DNA from: SZUA-430 sp044375275
Lineage (GTDB): Bacteria > Pseudomonadota > Alphaproteobacteria > Micropepsales > Micropepsaceae
Direction: 5' to 3'
Length of the DNA: 49,397 bases
NCBI GenBank assembly: GCA_044375275.1
Contig: JBILMZ010000004.1
Coordinates: 1-49,397 of the forward strand
A program made the translations under genes and the position numbers. This document shows positions 33,446 through 42,492 of this stretch, in pieces (the first letter of the stretch is position 1; each line of letters opens with the position of its first letter). The notes beneath the pieces are model-generated. The model was not told where the DNA came from. It worked only from the letters and a program-made list of their open reading frames with translations, and made no database searches.

Positions 33446-34927
33446 ATGTCAAAAGAAAAAGTCAAGAAACCAGCCGCCGAAAAGCCGCGCGGCTTCCGTG
33501 ACCGGCTGGGCGCAGACCTGATCGCCGAACGACGGATGCTCGACACGATCCGCACGGTCTATGAGTCCTATGGGTTCGACCCGCTCGAAACGCCGGCAAT
33601 CGAGTTCGCGGACTCGCTTGGCAAGTTCCTGCCGGACCTCGATCGCCCGAACGAGGGCGTGTTCGCCTTCCGTGATGACGACGAGCAGTGGCTCTCCTTG
33701 CGCTATGACCTGACGGCACCGTTGGCGCGTTTCGTGGCTGAAAACTACGACGCGCTGCCAAAGCCCTTTCGCCGCTACCAGGTAGGGCAGGTGTACCGCA
33801 ACGAGAAGCCGGGGCCTGGACGCTTCCGCGAGTTCACGCAGTTCGATGCCGACACGGTTGGCACGGCCTCGCCGGTCGCCGACGCCGAAGGCTACATGAT
33901 GCTCTGCGACGTCTTCGAGGCGCTGGGCCTCGGTGGCGAGTACGCCGTGAAAGTCAACAACCGCAAGATCCTGAACGGCATTCTCGAGGCCATCGGCATC
34001 AGCGCGGGCGTCGAGCACGAAGCGCAGCGTCTGGGCGTGCTGCGCGCCATCGACAAGCTGGACCGATTGGGACACGAGGGCGTGAGCCAGTTGCTGGGCC
34101 CCGGTCGCAAGGATGATTCCGGCGACTTTACCAAGGGGGCGAACCTGTCCCCGAACGCCATCGCTCGCGTGATCGCCTTCACGCAGGTAGCGGGCGCAAG
34201 CCGCAAGGACGTGTGCCGCGAACTCGACACGCTCGTCGGTGATAGCGTACAGGGACGCGAAGGCGTCAGCGAACTGCGCGAGATCGATGCCGTCCTCGAA
34301 GGCAATGGCTACCAGCAGGATCGCGTGATCTTCGATCCGGCCATCGTGCGGGGGCTCGCCTATTACACGGGGCCAGTTGTCGAGGCCGAGCTGACCTTTC
34401 CGGTGAAGAACGAGGACGGCCAGATTGTCCGCTTCGGTGCCGTCGCCTCCGGCGGCCGTTATGATGATCTGGTGACACGGTTCAAGGGCGTCCAGGTGCC
34501 AGCTACCGGCATTTCCATCGGCGTCAGCCGTCTTCAGGCCGCGCTGGCGGCGCGCCAGGGTGCGCAGGCAAGGTCGTGGGGACCCATCGTCGTGCTGGTC
34601 ATGGACCGCGAAGCCGTGCCGCAATACTTCGCGATGGTGCGCGAATTGCGGGCGGCAGGCATCCGGACAGAACTCTATACGGGGACCTCCGGCATGAAGG
34701 CGCAGATGAAATATGCCGACAAGCGGCAGAGCCCGATTGCCGTCATCGAAGGCAGTGACGAACGCGAGAAGGGCGTGGTGACGCTCAAGAACCTCGTGCT
34801 GGGCGCCGAGCACGCGCGGGACATCAAGGACCGCAGCGAGTGGGCCAAGGGCGCTGATGCACAGGTAACAATCCCGCGTGCCGGTCTCGTCGAGGGCGTG
34901 CGCGCGATGCTGGGACAGATCCGGTGA
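33446..34927 (+). CDS. hisS: Histidyl-tRNA synthetase
   Basis: About 493 residues. The start at 33446 (MSKEKVKKP) is chosen by family length; ATGs at 33404 and upstream would add an atypical leader. Class II core motifs are visible: GFRDRLGADL, LSLRYDLTAPLARFVAEN (motif 2 region), QVYRNEKPGPGRFREFTQFD, and the histidine-specific RGLAYYTG with GGRYDDLV. A C-terminal anticodon-binding domain (WGPIVVLVMDREAVPQ) follows. It charges tRNA-His. Its stop overlaps the GTG start of hisZ by 4 bases, linking tRNA charging to the first step of histidine synthesis. Confidence 0.97.
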   Translation: MSKEKVKKPAAEKPRGFRDRLGADLIAERRMLDTIRTVYESYGFDPLETPAIEFADSLGKFLPDLDRPNEGVFAFRDDDEQWLSLRYDLTAPLARFVAENYDALPKPFRRYQVGQVYRNEKPGPGRFREFTQFDADTVGTASPVADAEGYMMLCDVFEALGLGGEYAVKVNNRKILNGILEAIGISAGVEHEAQRLGVLRAIDKLDRLGHEGVSQLLGPGRKDDSGDFTKGANLSPNAIARVIAFTQVAGASRKDVCRELDTLVGDSVQGREGVSELREIDAVLEGNGYQQDRVIFDPAIVRGLAYYTGPVVEAELTFPVKNEDGQIVRFGAVASGGRYDDLVTRFKGVQVPATGISIGVSRLQAALAARQGAQARSWGPIVVLVMDREAVPQYFAMVRELRAAGIRTELYTGTSGMKAQMKYADKRQSPIAVIEGSDEREKGVVTLKNLVLGAEHARDIKDRSEWAKGADAQVTIPRAGLVEGVRAMLGQIR

Positions 34928-36093
34928 GCACGTCACGCCGCCCTTACAACGCCGCCAATATCGGAGCGCTGGAAGCACAGGCTGCAACCCTGCTTGCCGA
35001 GTTCGTGGCCTTTGGCGCCGAGCGCGTTGAGCCATCTATCGTGCAGCCCGCCGACGCGTTCCTGAACCGCATGGGAGAAGAACTGCGAAGCCAGACCTAT
35101 GTCTTCACGGGGCCGGACGGTGCAGAGATGTGCCTGCGCCCGGACCTCACGATTCCGGCGGCACAGATCTATCTTTCCCGCGTGCCCGATTGCACCAGCC
35201 CGCTGAAGCTTTGCTATGCAGGCCCGGTGTTCCGTCATGATCCGCTGGCGCCGGAGCAGGCGGGACAGTCCTGGCAGGCAGGTGTCGAGAGTTTTTCGGT
35301 GGCGAACACGGCAGCAAAGGACATCGAGGTCCTGATGCTGACGCACAAGGCGCTGCAGAAGACGGGCCTTCGCAGCTCCAGCATCACCATCGGCGATGTG
35401 AACCTGTTCCGCGCGATGCTGGAAGCCTTGGGTCTTCCGGCGAATGCCGCAGCGCGGATCCGCCGCCACGCGTGGCACCCGAAGCGCCTGCGTGACCTGC
35501 TGCAGCGCATGACCAGCGATGCCGGACAGGAAAACCAGTTTGCGGCCTCCCTGAAGGGCCAACAGCCCCAGCGTGCCAGGGAAATGCTGCGCGACGCGAT
35601 GGGCCTCAGCGGCATCCGCGTCATCGGCACCCGCAGCTTCGATGAAATCGCGGACCGCATGATCGAACGCGCATCGGACGCGGCGACGGCGAGGCTGTCG
35701 CCTGCCGCGGCCGCGACAATCGAGTCATTCCTGTCCCTGCGCGCCAGCGCAAAGACCTGTGTGGCCTCCATCCGGAAGCTGGCTGACGCCAGCGCGGTGA
35801 AGATGGATGCCGCCCTCGACGCACTGCAGCAGCGCCTCGACCTGCTTGCCAGTGGAGGGATTGATCTGGCGCGGCTGGAATATGCGTCCCAGTTTGGTCG
35901 AAACATGGAATACTACTCAGGCTTCGTCTTCGAACTGCGGGCACAGTCGCTCGCCCAACCCGTTGCAGGCGGCGGGCGCTATGATGGCTTGCTGTCATCC
36001 CTTGGTGCAGCCAAGCCAACGCCGGCAATCGGACTGGCGGTCTTCTGTGACCGGCTTCTCGCAGCCGTCGGCCAGCAGGCAGGTCGCCCATGA
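34924..36093 (+). CDS. hisZ: ATP phosphoribosyltransferase regulatory subunit HisZ
   Basis: A 389-residue HisS paralogue lacking the anticodon-binding domain. It has class II synthetase-like segments (EMCLRPDLTIPAAQIYLS, CYAGPVFRHDP, EYYSGFVFELRA, GGRYDGLLSS) but not the full histidine-activating set. HisZ normally forms a hetero-octamer with short HisG and gives it histidine feedback. The start is GTG inside the hisS stop. Its own stop overlaps hisG (ATGA). Confidence 0.93.
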   Translation: MSTSRRPYNAANIGALEAQAATLLAEFVAFGAERVEPSIVQPADAFLNRMGEELRSQTYVFTGPDGAEMCLRPDLTIPAAQIYLSRVPDCTSPLKLCYAGPVFRHDPLAPEQAGQSWQAGVESFSVANTAAKDIEVLMLTHKALQKTGLRSSSITIGDVNLFRAMLEALGLPANAAARIRRHAWHPKRLRDLLQRMTSDAGQENQFAASLKGQQPQRAREMLRDAMGLSGIRVIGTRSFDEIADRMIERASDAATARLSPAAAATIESFLSLRASAKTCVASIRKLADASAVKMDAALDALQQRLDLLASGGIDLARLEYASQFGRNMEYYSGFVFELRAQSLAQPVAGGGRYDGLLSSLGAAKPTPAIGLAVFCDRLLAAVGQQAGRP

Positions 36094-37055
36094 CAAAGCT
36101 CGTGATCGCCATTCCTTCCAAGGGACGCCTGCAGGAGCAGACGCTCGACTATCTCGCCGATGCCGGCATGAAGCTGGTGCAGTCGGGTGGAGCGCGCGAT
36201 TACACGGCGAAGCTGTCGGGCACCGACAATGTCAGCGTGTCGCTTCTCTCGGCCGCCGAGATCGCAGAAGAGTTGCTGACGGGTCGCGTCCACATGGGCG
36301 TGACGGGCGAAGACCTCCTCGCCGAGAACAATGCAGAAAGCCATGTGAGGGTGATCGAGCGTCTGGGTTTCGGACGCGCGGATGTTGTCGTGGCGGTGCC
36401 GCGGTCCTGGATCGATGTGTCGACGATGGCGGACCTGGATGACGTCGCCGCCGCCTTCCACGCACGCCACCAGCGCAAGCTGCGCGTGGCCACCAAGTTC
36501 GTGACGCTCGCGCGCCGCTTTTTCGCGGATCACGGCATCGCCGATTACCGTATCATTGAAAGCCTTGGCGCCACCGAAGGCGCGCCCGCCGCAGGAACAG
36601 CGGAAGTGATCGTGGACATCACGACGACCGGCGCAACGCTCACGGCGAACGAGCTGAAGATCCTCGACGACGGCGTTATCCTCAGGAGCGAAGCGTCACT
36701 GGCCGCAAGCCTGCGCGCCGCATGGACAGCGCCCGTGCGCGAGGCAGCACGTTCACTGCTCGACCGCATCGGTGCGCGTGTCCTGGGAAAGGCGTCGCGC
36801 ATTGTGGAGCTGCCGGGCGAGTCGCTGGAGGCGCCCCTGCTGGCCGAACTGCAGGCATCCGGCGCCTCTGTCGTTCAAGCGCAGCAGGTAGCCGGAAGCA
36901 CATCCTTGCTGGTACCCGAGCGCAATGTTGATGCCGTTGTGTCGCTCCTGCGCGCCCGCAGGCCCGACGCCGTTGTGATGCTGCACAAGCCCTCGCAGAT
37001 ATTCGCGCCCGGAAACGCGCTCTATCAGCGTCTCGAGAACGCTCTCGCACCGTAA
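36090..37055 (+). CDS. hisG: ATP phosphoribosyltransferase HisG, with C-terminal extension
   Basis: A 321-residue enzyme for the first step of histidine synthesis (ATP plus PRPP). The catalytic core has AIPSKGRLQEQTLDYL, GVTGEDLLAE, LRVATKFVTLARRFF and the PRPP loop EVIVDITTTGATLTAN. About 95 residues follow the core, ending VMLHKPSQIFAPGNALYQRL. Short HisG proteins that partner HisZ end near residue 210-230, so this is a long form in a hisZ operon. It is coupled to hisZ by a 4-base overlap. The extension may be a divergent regulatory domain. Confidence 0.95.
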   Translation: MTKLVIAIPSKGRLQEQTLDYLADAGMKLVQSGGARDYTAKLSGTDNVSVSLLSAAEIAEELLTGRVHMGVTGEDLLAENNAESHVRVIERLGFGRADVVVAVPRSWIDVSTMADLDDVAAAFHARHQRKLRVATKFVTLARRFFADHGIADYRIIESLGATEGAPAAGTAEVIVDITTTGATLTANELKILDDGVILRSEASLAASLRAAWTAPVREAARSLLDRIGARVLGKASRIVELPGESLEAPLLAELQASGASVVQAQQVAGSTSLLVPERNVDAVVSLLRARRPDAVVMLHKPSQIFAPGNALYQRLENALAP

Positions 37056-37080
37056 TCCGGCGGGAAGACGTTGGTCTCGT

Positions 37081-38718
37081 TCACGCGCCCTGCATGGCGC
37101 CGCGTACACCCACGCTTCGTCCATCAGGATCAATCAGTACGCCCGGATTGAGGATGCCAGCCGGATCAAGGACCTTCTTCGTCGCTCGCAGCGCATCCGC
37201 AAAGAGGGGCGGGCATTCGGCCTGATAGCCCGAGCGATGGTCGCGCCCGACCGCATGATGATGCGTGATGGTGCCACCGGCTGAGACGACGGCCGCATTG
37301 GCTTCCGCCTTGATCACGCGCCACTGCTCCATGAGCGCTCCCGGCCGTCCCGGCGCCTGGAAAGTGTAATAGGGCGCAGGCCCGTCCGGATAGGCATGCG
37401 TGAAGCGGCAAGTGACGCTGCCCGCATGTCCGGTGACACGATGCAGCACATCATGCATGCGCCTGTTGATCTCCGCATGGAACGCGGGGAACCGGTCCCA
37501 CGTGCAGGCGGTTTCGAACGTGTCGACGATGACGCTCATCGGCGTCAGCACTTCCCGGAAATAGGGCGCACGCAGGAAGGCATTCCGCCAGGCGCCGGCC
37601 GCACCTTCACGATGGGCGCTGTCGCCCTTGGCCTTGGCTGCTTCCGTTTCGCCGCCATGGGCTCGCACGATCTCGATCGCACGCGCCAGTCGGGCCTCCT
37701 GCGGATGATCAGCGCTCTCGAACGCCAGCACCATCAGCGAGGCCGACCCGTCACCGGCACCCGTGCCCAGCGCTTCCTGTGCATCGATGAGGCGGCAGTT
37801 GGAGGGATTGAGGCCCGACTGCGCCAGCGCACGAACGGCCTCAGCCCCCTTCAGGAAATGGGAAAAGCGCACGGACGCCGAAGCCCTGAATGTCGGCACG
37901 TCCTGCACCCGCATCCACGCTTCGGTGATGACGCCGAGGATACCCTCCGAGCCGATGAACATGCGTTCCGGCTGAGGTCCGGCACCCGACCCGGGAAGCC
38001 GCCGTGTCTCGACAAGGCCTCGGGGCGTCACGACGCGCATGGCTTCGACAAAGTCATCGATATGCGTGTAGAGCGTCGCAAAGTGGCCACCCGAGCGCGT
38101 CGCAATCCAGCCGCCCAGCGTCGAGAACTCGAAGCTTTGCGGATAGTGGCGCAGCGTCAGCCCGTGCGGCTTCAGTTGCGCTTCAAGGGCAGGCCCATAG
38201 GTTCCGGCCTCGATGCGCGCCGCGCGGCTTGTGCGATCAATCTCGAGCACGCGCCCCATCCGCGCCATGTCGAGGGACACGACGGCGGCATAGGCATCGC
38301 CCGCATCGCACTCCACGCCACCGCAGACACTTGAGCCACCGCCAAACGGAATGACCGCCGCATTGCAGGACGAGGCCCAGTCGAGGATCGCCGTCACATC
38401 TCCTTCATTCTCGGGATAGAAGACAAGGTCGGGCGGAGAGGGGACATGACGCTCCATCATCCGCACATAGTCGGGGAAAGACTTCCCGTAGGCATGCACG
38501 AGCCGTTCATGGGGATCAGACGTCGCCTTGGCCGCCAGCGAGGGCGGCGGCGTCACGCGCGGCGCACGCAGCGTAAAGTCCTCGAGCCGCGGCGCAGGGA
38601 TCATGTCCAGCGCCACCCCGAACCGCGAACTGAATACATGCCGGAGCAGGCTCGTCTCGGCCTCGCTCACGTCCTGTCCTTCGAGGCCCCAACCCCAGAA
38701 TTTGCGTCGTTGCTGCAT
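37081..38718 (-). CDS. FAD-binding oxidoreductase, alkyldihydroxyacetonephosphate synthase (AGPS)-like
   Basis: About 545 residues from ATG 38718; in-frame ATGs at 38757 and 38784 are alternatives, none with a good ribosome site. The family start RRKFWGWG is present. The VAO-type FAD domain follows, with VIPFGGGSSVCGGVE, YPQSFEFSTLGGWIATRSGG and MFIGSEGILGVITEAW. The C-terminal part contains HHHAVGRDHR, the catalytic His-rich loop of AGPS, and the DPAGILNPG ending. AGPS makes ether-lipid precursors in eukaryotes, but bacterial homologues often act on hydroxy acids or unknown substrates. It is convergent with hisG and divergent from the aminotransferase gene. Confidence 0.9.
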   Translation of the reverse strand: MQQRRKFWGWGLEGQDVSEAETSLLRHVFSSRFGVALDMIPAPRLEDFTLRAPRVTPPPSLAAKATSDPHERLVHAYGKSFPDYVRMMERHVPSPPDLVFYPENEGDVTAILDWASSCNAAVIPFGGGSSVCGGVECDAGDAYAAVVSLDMARMGRVLEIDRTSRAARIEAGTYGPALEAQLKPHGLTLRHYPQSFEFSTLGGWIATRSGGHFATLYTHIDDFVEAMRVVTPRGLVETRRLPGSGAGPQPERMFIGSEGILGVITEAWMRVQDVPTFRASASVRFSHFLKGAEAVRALAQSGLNPSNCRLIDAQEALGTGAGDGSASLMVLAFESADHPQEARLARAIEIVRAHGGETEAAKAKGDSAHREGAAGAWRNAFLRAPYFREVLTPMSVIVDTFETACTWDRFPAFHAEINRRMHDVLHRVTGHAGSVTCRFTHAYPDGPAPYYTFQAPGRPGALMEQWRVIKAEANAAVVSAGGTITHHHAVGRDHRSGYQAECPPLFADALRATKKVLDPAGILNPGVLIDPDGRSVGVRGAMQGA

Positions 38719-38825
38719 GGTGTGAAGGTCCGCCTGTGTTTGGGAGGAGGTTTGCATACGCAGGGGGAATAGGTCAAAGTACATGTGAGGCAGTCATACG
38801 CGAAGCAGGCCTCCTTCGCGCAACA

Positions 38826-40217
38826 ATGGATCTGCTTGGCATCTTGAACGCAGTCATTCCATTCTCCCCGTCTGCCATCGCGCGCGTGATGGACAAGGAA
38901 CGCCAGCGCTTTGCAGCGGCGAACCCGCGCAGCGCAGAACTTTCCCGCCGCGCCGGCGCACACCTTTATGGTGGCGTGCCGATGCACTGGATGGCCGACT
39001 GGCCGACACCTTTCCCGCTCTTCGTGGATCACGCACAGGGTGCGCGCTTCACCGATGTCGACGGCCACGTCTACACGGACTTCTGCCTGGGAGACACCGG
39101 CACGATGTTCGGCCATGCGCCGACGCCTGTTGCCGACGCCATCCGTGCGCAGGCAACACGTGGCTACACGACGATGCTGCCCGGCGAAGATGCCGTGTGG
39201 GTCGGTGAGGAACTCGCGCGCCGTTTTGGCCTCACCTACTGGCAGGTGGCAGCGACAGCGACCGACGCGAACCGCTATGCCCTGCGATGGGCAAGGGCCA
39301 TCACCGGCCGCACGAAGATCCTCGTGTTCGATGGCTGCTATCACGGCACCGTCGAGGAAACGATGGCCCGCCTGCACGAAGGCCGGACGGTGCCGCGCCC
39401 CGGCCAGCTGGGCTCGGTGGCCGACGTTGCGCGCACGACAGTGGTGGTCGAGTTCAATGATCTGCCGGCACTCGAAGCCGCCCTGCGCAAGGGTGACATC
39501 GCAGCCGTGATCGCCGAACCCGCGATGACGAATATCGGCATGGTACTGCCCGACAAGGGGTTCCACGACTCACTGCGCCGCCTGACGCGCGAAACCGGCA
39601 CGCTGCTGATCATCGACGAGACCCACACGATCTCCACCGGCCCCGGCGGCTGGACGCGCCTGCATGGCCTTGAGCCCGACATCTTCGTCCTCGGCAAGCC
39701 CGTCGCCGGCGGCATTCCCTGCGCGGTCTTTGGCGTGACGCCTGCAGTCGCCGCACGCATGACGCAAGCCCGGGCGCAGGCAACCGGTGACGGTCACGGC
39801 CACTCCGGCATGGGCACGACGCTATCGGCCAATGCCTTCGCCATGCACGCCATGCGCGCGAACCTGAAATCCGTCATGACGGATGAAGCCTACGAGGGCA
39901 TGATAGACTTGGCCGGCTACCTGAAGGCAGACCTTGACCAGGTGTTAACGTCCAGGGGCCTCGCCTGGTCGGTGACGCAGATCGGAAGCCGCTGCGAATT
40001 CCAGTTCTGCCCGGTGCCGCCGCGCACGGGACGTCAGGCCGAGGCGGCATTCTGCGACAGCCTCGAGAAATGCCTGCACCTTGGCCTGCTTAATCGTGGA
40101 ATAATGATTACACCTTTTCACAATATGATGCTGGTATGCCCGCAAACGACGCGCGCCGACATCCGCCAGCTGGCAAGTGCGCTCTCTGCAATCATCGACG
40201 AGTTGAACCATGCTTGA
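38826..40217 (+). CDS. Class III PLP aminotransferase (GSA-aminomutase-like)
   Basis: About 463 residues from ATG 38826. No clear ribosome site precedes it; a GTG at 38736 would add 30 residues. Fold type I motifs: FTDVDGHVYTDFCLGDTGTM, FDGCYHGTVEE, LIIDETHTISTGPGG (PLP-ring Asp) and VLGKPVAGGIPCAVFG (Schiff-base Lys). The closing GIMITPFHNMM is like glutamate-1-semialdehyde aminomutases and related omega-aminotransferases. Hem synthesis is unlikely because its stop overlaps a PuuA-like glutamine synthetase by 8 bases. Together they suggest catabolism of an amine or amino acid, with gamma-glutamylation followed by or parallel to transamination. Confidence 0.9.
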   Translation: MDLLGILNAVIPFSPSAIARVMDKERQRFAAANPRSAELSRRAGAHLYGGVPMHWMADWPTPFPLFVDHAQGARFTDVDGHVYTDFCLGDTGTMFGHAPTPVADAIRAQATRGYTTMLPGEDAVWVGEELARRFGLTYWQVAATATDANRYALRWARAITGRTKILVFDGCYHGTVEETMARLHEGRTVPRPGQLGSVADVARTTVVVEFNDLPALEAALRKGDIAAVIAEPAMTNIGMVLPDKGFHDSLRRLTRETGTLLIIDETHTISTGPGGWTRLHGLEPDIFVLGKPVAGGIPCAVFGVTPAVAARMTQARAQATGDGHGHSGMGTTLSANAFAMHAMRANLKSVMTDEAYEGMIDLAGYLKADLDQVLTSRGLAWSVTQIGSRCEFQFCPVPPRTGRQAEAAFCDSLEKCLHLGLLNRGIMITPFHNMMLVCPQTTRADIRQLASALSAIIDELNHA

Positions 40218-41586
40218 TCCGAAGAAACAGAATGAACCGATGCAGGAGCTGGACACCTTCCTGAAGAAGCATCCGGACGTCGAACTGGTGCATGTCATCC
40301 TGACCGATCCCGTCGGCATCCAGCGGGGCAAGGGCTTGCGCCCGCATGAACTGCGCGCGGTTTTCGAAACCGGTCGCGCCTTCCCGGCGTCGATGTTTGC
40401 GCTCACCGTGCTGGGCGAGGACGTCGAGGAAGCAGGACTTTTGTGGGAGATCGGCGATCGCGACTGCTTCGCCTCGCCAATACCGGGGACACTGAAGCGC
40501 ACGCCCTGGCTCGAGAAGACCGGTCAGGTCTATCTCTCGTTCAGGCCGGATGCCGGCCCCATCGCCGATGCAGATCCGCGCCTGCGCCTGCAGCTCGTGT
40601 CCGAGCGCATGAAGAAGGATGGCTATCACCCGGTGATCGCCATCGAGCTCGAGTTCTACCTCATCGACAAGGAAGCCGCGCGCCACGGCAAGATTCAGCC
40701 GGCGCTCGCGCCCGGTGGCCTCTACAACGACCAGATCCAGGTCTACTCGATCCAGGAACTCGACGACTACGATCCGTTCCTGCGTGAACTCTATGCCGCC
40801 TGCGATGCGCAGGGCCTGCCCGCCGAGAGCGTCATCTCCGAGTATGCGCCGGGCCAGATGGAAATCACGCTCACCCACCGCGCGGATGCCCTCCAGGCCG
40901 TCGACGAAGCCATCCAGTACAAGCGCCTCGTGAAGGGCGTCGCCGAGAAGCACGGCATGATCGCCTGCTTCATGGCCAAGCCGTTCTCCGACACCGCCGG
41001 TTCGGGCATGCACATCCATCTCAGCCTGAACGACGACAAGGGCAACAACCACTTCGCGACGGATGATCCGACCGGCAACCAGCTTCTCCATCACGCGATT
41101 GGTGGCATGGCGTCGACGATCAATGACTGCATGGCAATCTTTGCGCCGAACGCGAACTCGTATCGCAGGTTCCGCCGCAACACCTACGCACCGGTCGCAC
41201 CGACCTGGGGCGTCAACAACCGGACGGTTTCGCTGCGCATCCCGGCCGGTCCCGCCAAGAGTCGCCACGTCGAGCATCGCATCTCGGGCGCCGACGCCAA
41301 TCCCTATCTTGCAGCCGCAGCCGTGCTGGCCGGCATGCACCACGGCATCGTGAACCGCATCGATCCCGGCCCGGCGACGACCGGCAATGGCTACGAGACC
41401 AAGGCCGAAGGCTTGATGCTGAACTGGTTCGATGCCCTCGATTCCTTCGAGGACTCGAAGTTCATCGCCAACTACTTCGGCGCGCCCTTCGTGAAGATCT
41501 ACTCGGCCGTGAAGCGCGCCGAGTGCGAACGCTTCTTTGCGCAGGTCACCGACTTCGACTATCGTTGGCACCTGCGTACCGCCTGA
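40210..41586 (+). CDS. Glutamine synthetase-like enzyme, gamma-glutamylpolyamine synthetase (PuuA) type
   Basis: A 458-residue GS-fold ligase. The N-terminal beta-grasp part has HVILTDPVGIQRGKGLRP. The catalytic part carries ELEFYLID, SEYAPGQMEITL, GSGMHIHLSLND, NSYRRFRRNTYAP and EHRISGADANPYLAAAAVL. It lacks the adenylylation loop region of GlnA type I and resembles PuuA/GlnA3-type enzymes that glutamylate amines. ATG 40210 overlaps the aminotransferase stop; an internal ATG at 40240 is possible. A paralogous C-terminal fragment of the same gene type lies at 43145-43222. Confidence 0.92.
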   Translation: MLDPKKQNEPMQELDTFLKKHPDVELVHVILTDPVGIQRGKGLRPHELRAVFETGRAFPASMFALTVLGEDVEEAGLLWEIGDRDCFASPIPGTLKRTPWLEKTGQVYLSFRPDAGPIADADPRLRLQLVSERMKKDGYHPVIAIELEFYLIDKEAARHGKIQPALAPGGLYNDQIQVYSIQELDDYDPFLRELYAACDAQGLPAESVISEYAPGQMEITLTHRADALQAVDEAIQYKRLVKGVAEKHGMIACFMAKPFSDTAGSGMHIHLSLNDDKGNNHFATDDPTGNQLLHHAIGGMASTINDCMAIFAPNANSYRRFRRNTYAPVAPTWGVNNRTVSLRIPAGPAKSRHVEHRISGADANPYLAAAAVLAGMHHGIVNRIDPGPATTGNGYETKAEGLMLNWFDALDSFEDSKFIANYFGAPFVKIYSAVKRAECERFFAQVTDFDYRWHLRTA

Positions 41587-41590
41587 CGCG

Positions 41591-42490
41591 TTACGCGCCG
41601 TCTCCGCTGGCCGGTACAAAGCCCGAGGCAACAGCCCCGAGGGACGGGGCTCTTTGTGGCAGGCGTCCCAGTGCGCTTTCCGGCGGCAATGTATCGGGCA
41701 TGCCCTCGGGGGGATTGAGCATGCTGAAATATCCCAGCGCGTAGGAACCCATCGAGTAACCGAGAAGGTCCTGCAGTTCCGGACTGAGCGTGCGCGCGAT
41801 TTCAGGAGGGCAGGACAGATACTGGTTTTCTTCCTGTCGAAGCCAGCCCAGGCAGTAGGTGACGTTCACGCCGATCCGTTCACGGGCCGACCGGTTCTCT
41901 CCGCCGCCATGGATCACCGACCCGCTATAGACCAGGACCGAACCCTGGGGCATCGCCGCCTGTGTGATCTCGTGCGGCGCCGCGCTGCGTGACCAGTCCC
42001 AGAGATGGCTGCCGGGAACGACTTGCGTGGCACCGTTTTCGGTCGTGAAGGGCGTGAGGGCCCAGATTGTATTGAGTTGCGGCTCCATCGTGCGGGGCAG
42101 GCAGTGCCCCCACGCCAGCCTGTCGCGATGCAGGATCTGCGCGCCCTGGCCCGGAAGCAGGCGGATCGCCTGCGTGAGGTGCAGCTGGTAGCGCTCGCAG
42201 GAGGGCAGGAGGAACGCATCGGCAAGCTTGCGGATACCACCGTCGAGAACCAGTTCCCGCGCAGCAGGAGAGCGGGCAACAAGGGCTCCGGTACGGGTGG
42301 TCGAATAGCCGGTGAAGGGATCAATCCCGCGTGATGATCGTTCAATATGCGGCCGCAGTTCCGTTTCGATGCGCGCGCACAGTCCCGGGGCCATGGCGTC
42401 CCGGATGATCAGGGCGCCGTCAGCCTCCATGGCAGCCAGGAGTTCAGCGGTATCCGCGTCACGGCTGAATGTCTGCAATGTCCTTGTCAT
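41591..42490 (-). CDS. Phytanoyl-CoA dioxygenase (PhyH) family protein
   Basis: A 299-residue Fe(II)/2-oxoglutarate-type oxygenase. The iron ligands are in ILHRDRLAWG (HxD) and the distal His in SVIHGGGENRS, with the Arg of that segment placed for 2-oxoglutarate. NTIWALTPFTTENGATQVVPGSH is the family core. It hydroxylates an unknown small molecule. It is the second gene of a tetR-phyH operon (2 bases between them) and is convergent with the glutamine synthetase gene 4 bases away. An inverted repeat (41633-41651) in its 3' end may help stop transcription of the synthetase gene. Confidence 0.9.
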   Translation of the reverse strand: MTRTLQTFSRDADTAELLAAMEADGALIIRDAMAPGLCARIETELRPHIERSSRGIDPFTGYSTTRTGALVARSPAARELVLDGGIRKLADAFLLPSCERYQLHLTQAIRLLPGQGAQILHRDRLAWGHCLPRTMEPQLNTIWALTPFTTENGATQVVPGSHLWDWSRSAAPHEITQAAMPQGSVLVYSGSVIHGGGENRSARERIGVNVTYCLGWLRQEENQYLSCPPEIARTLSPELQDLLGYSMGSYALGYFSMLNPPEGMPDTLPPESALGRLPQRAPSLGAVASGFVPASGDGA

Positions 42491-42492
42491 CG

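Noticed and set aside
33449..35035. Very long open frame on the minus strand opposite hisS
   Set aside because: It is a mirror of the hisS coding frame in GC-rich DNA, has no family motifs, and hisS is unambiguous.
38736..38825. GTG start adding 30 residues to the aminotransferase
   Set aside because: The extra residues do not look like the family N-terminus. The GGAGGAGG in this stretch would lie inside the coding part, not before it, and at 38748 it is too far from ATG 38826 to serve that start.
40192..41631. 479-codon minus frame opposite the glutamine synthetase gene
   Set aside because: It is antisense shadow coding; the plus-strand synthetase has full family motifs.
41633..41651. Inverted repeat AGCCCC/GGGGCT as terminator of the synthetase gene
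   Set aside because: Arms are only 6 bases, there is no T-run beyond CTTTG, and it lies inside the phyH coding end, so I did not list it as a terminator.
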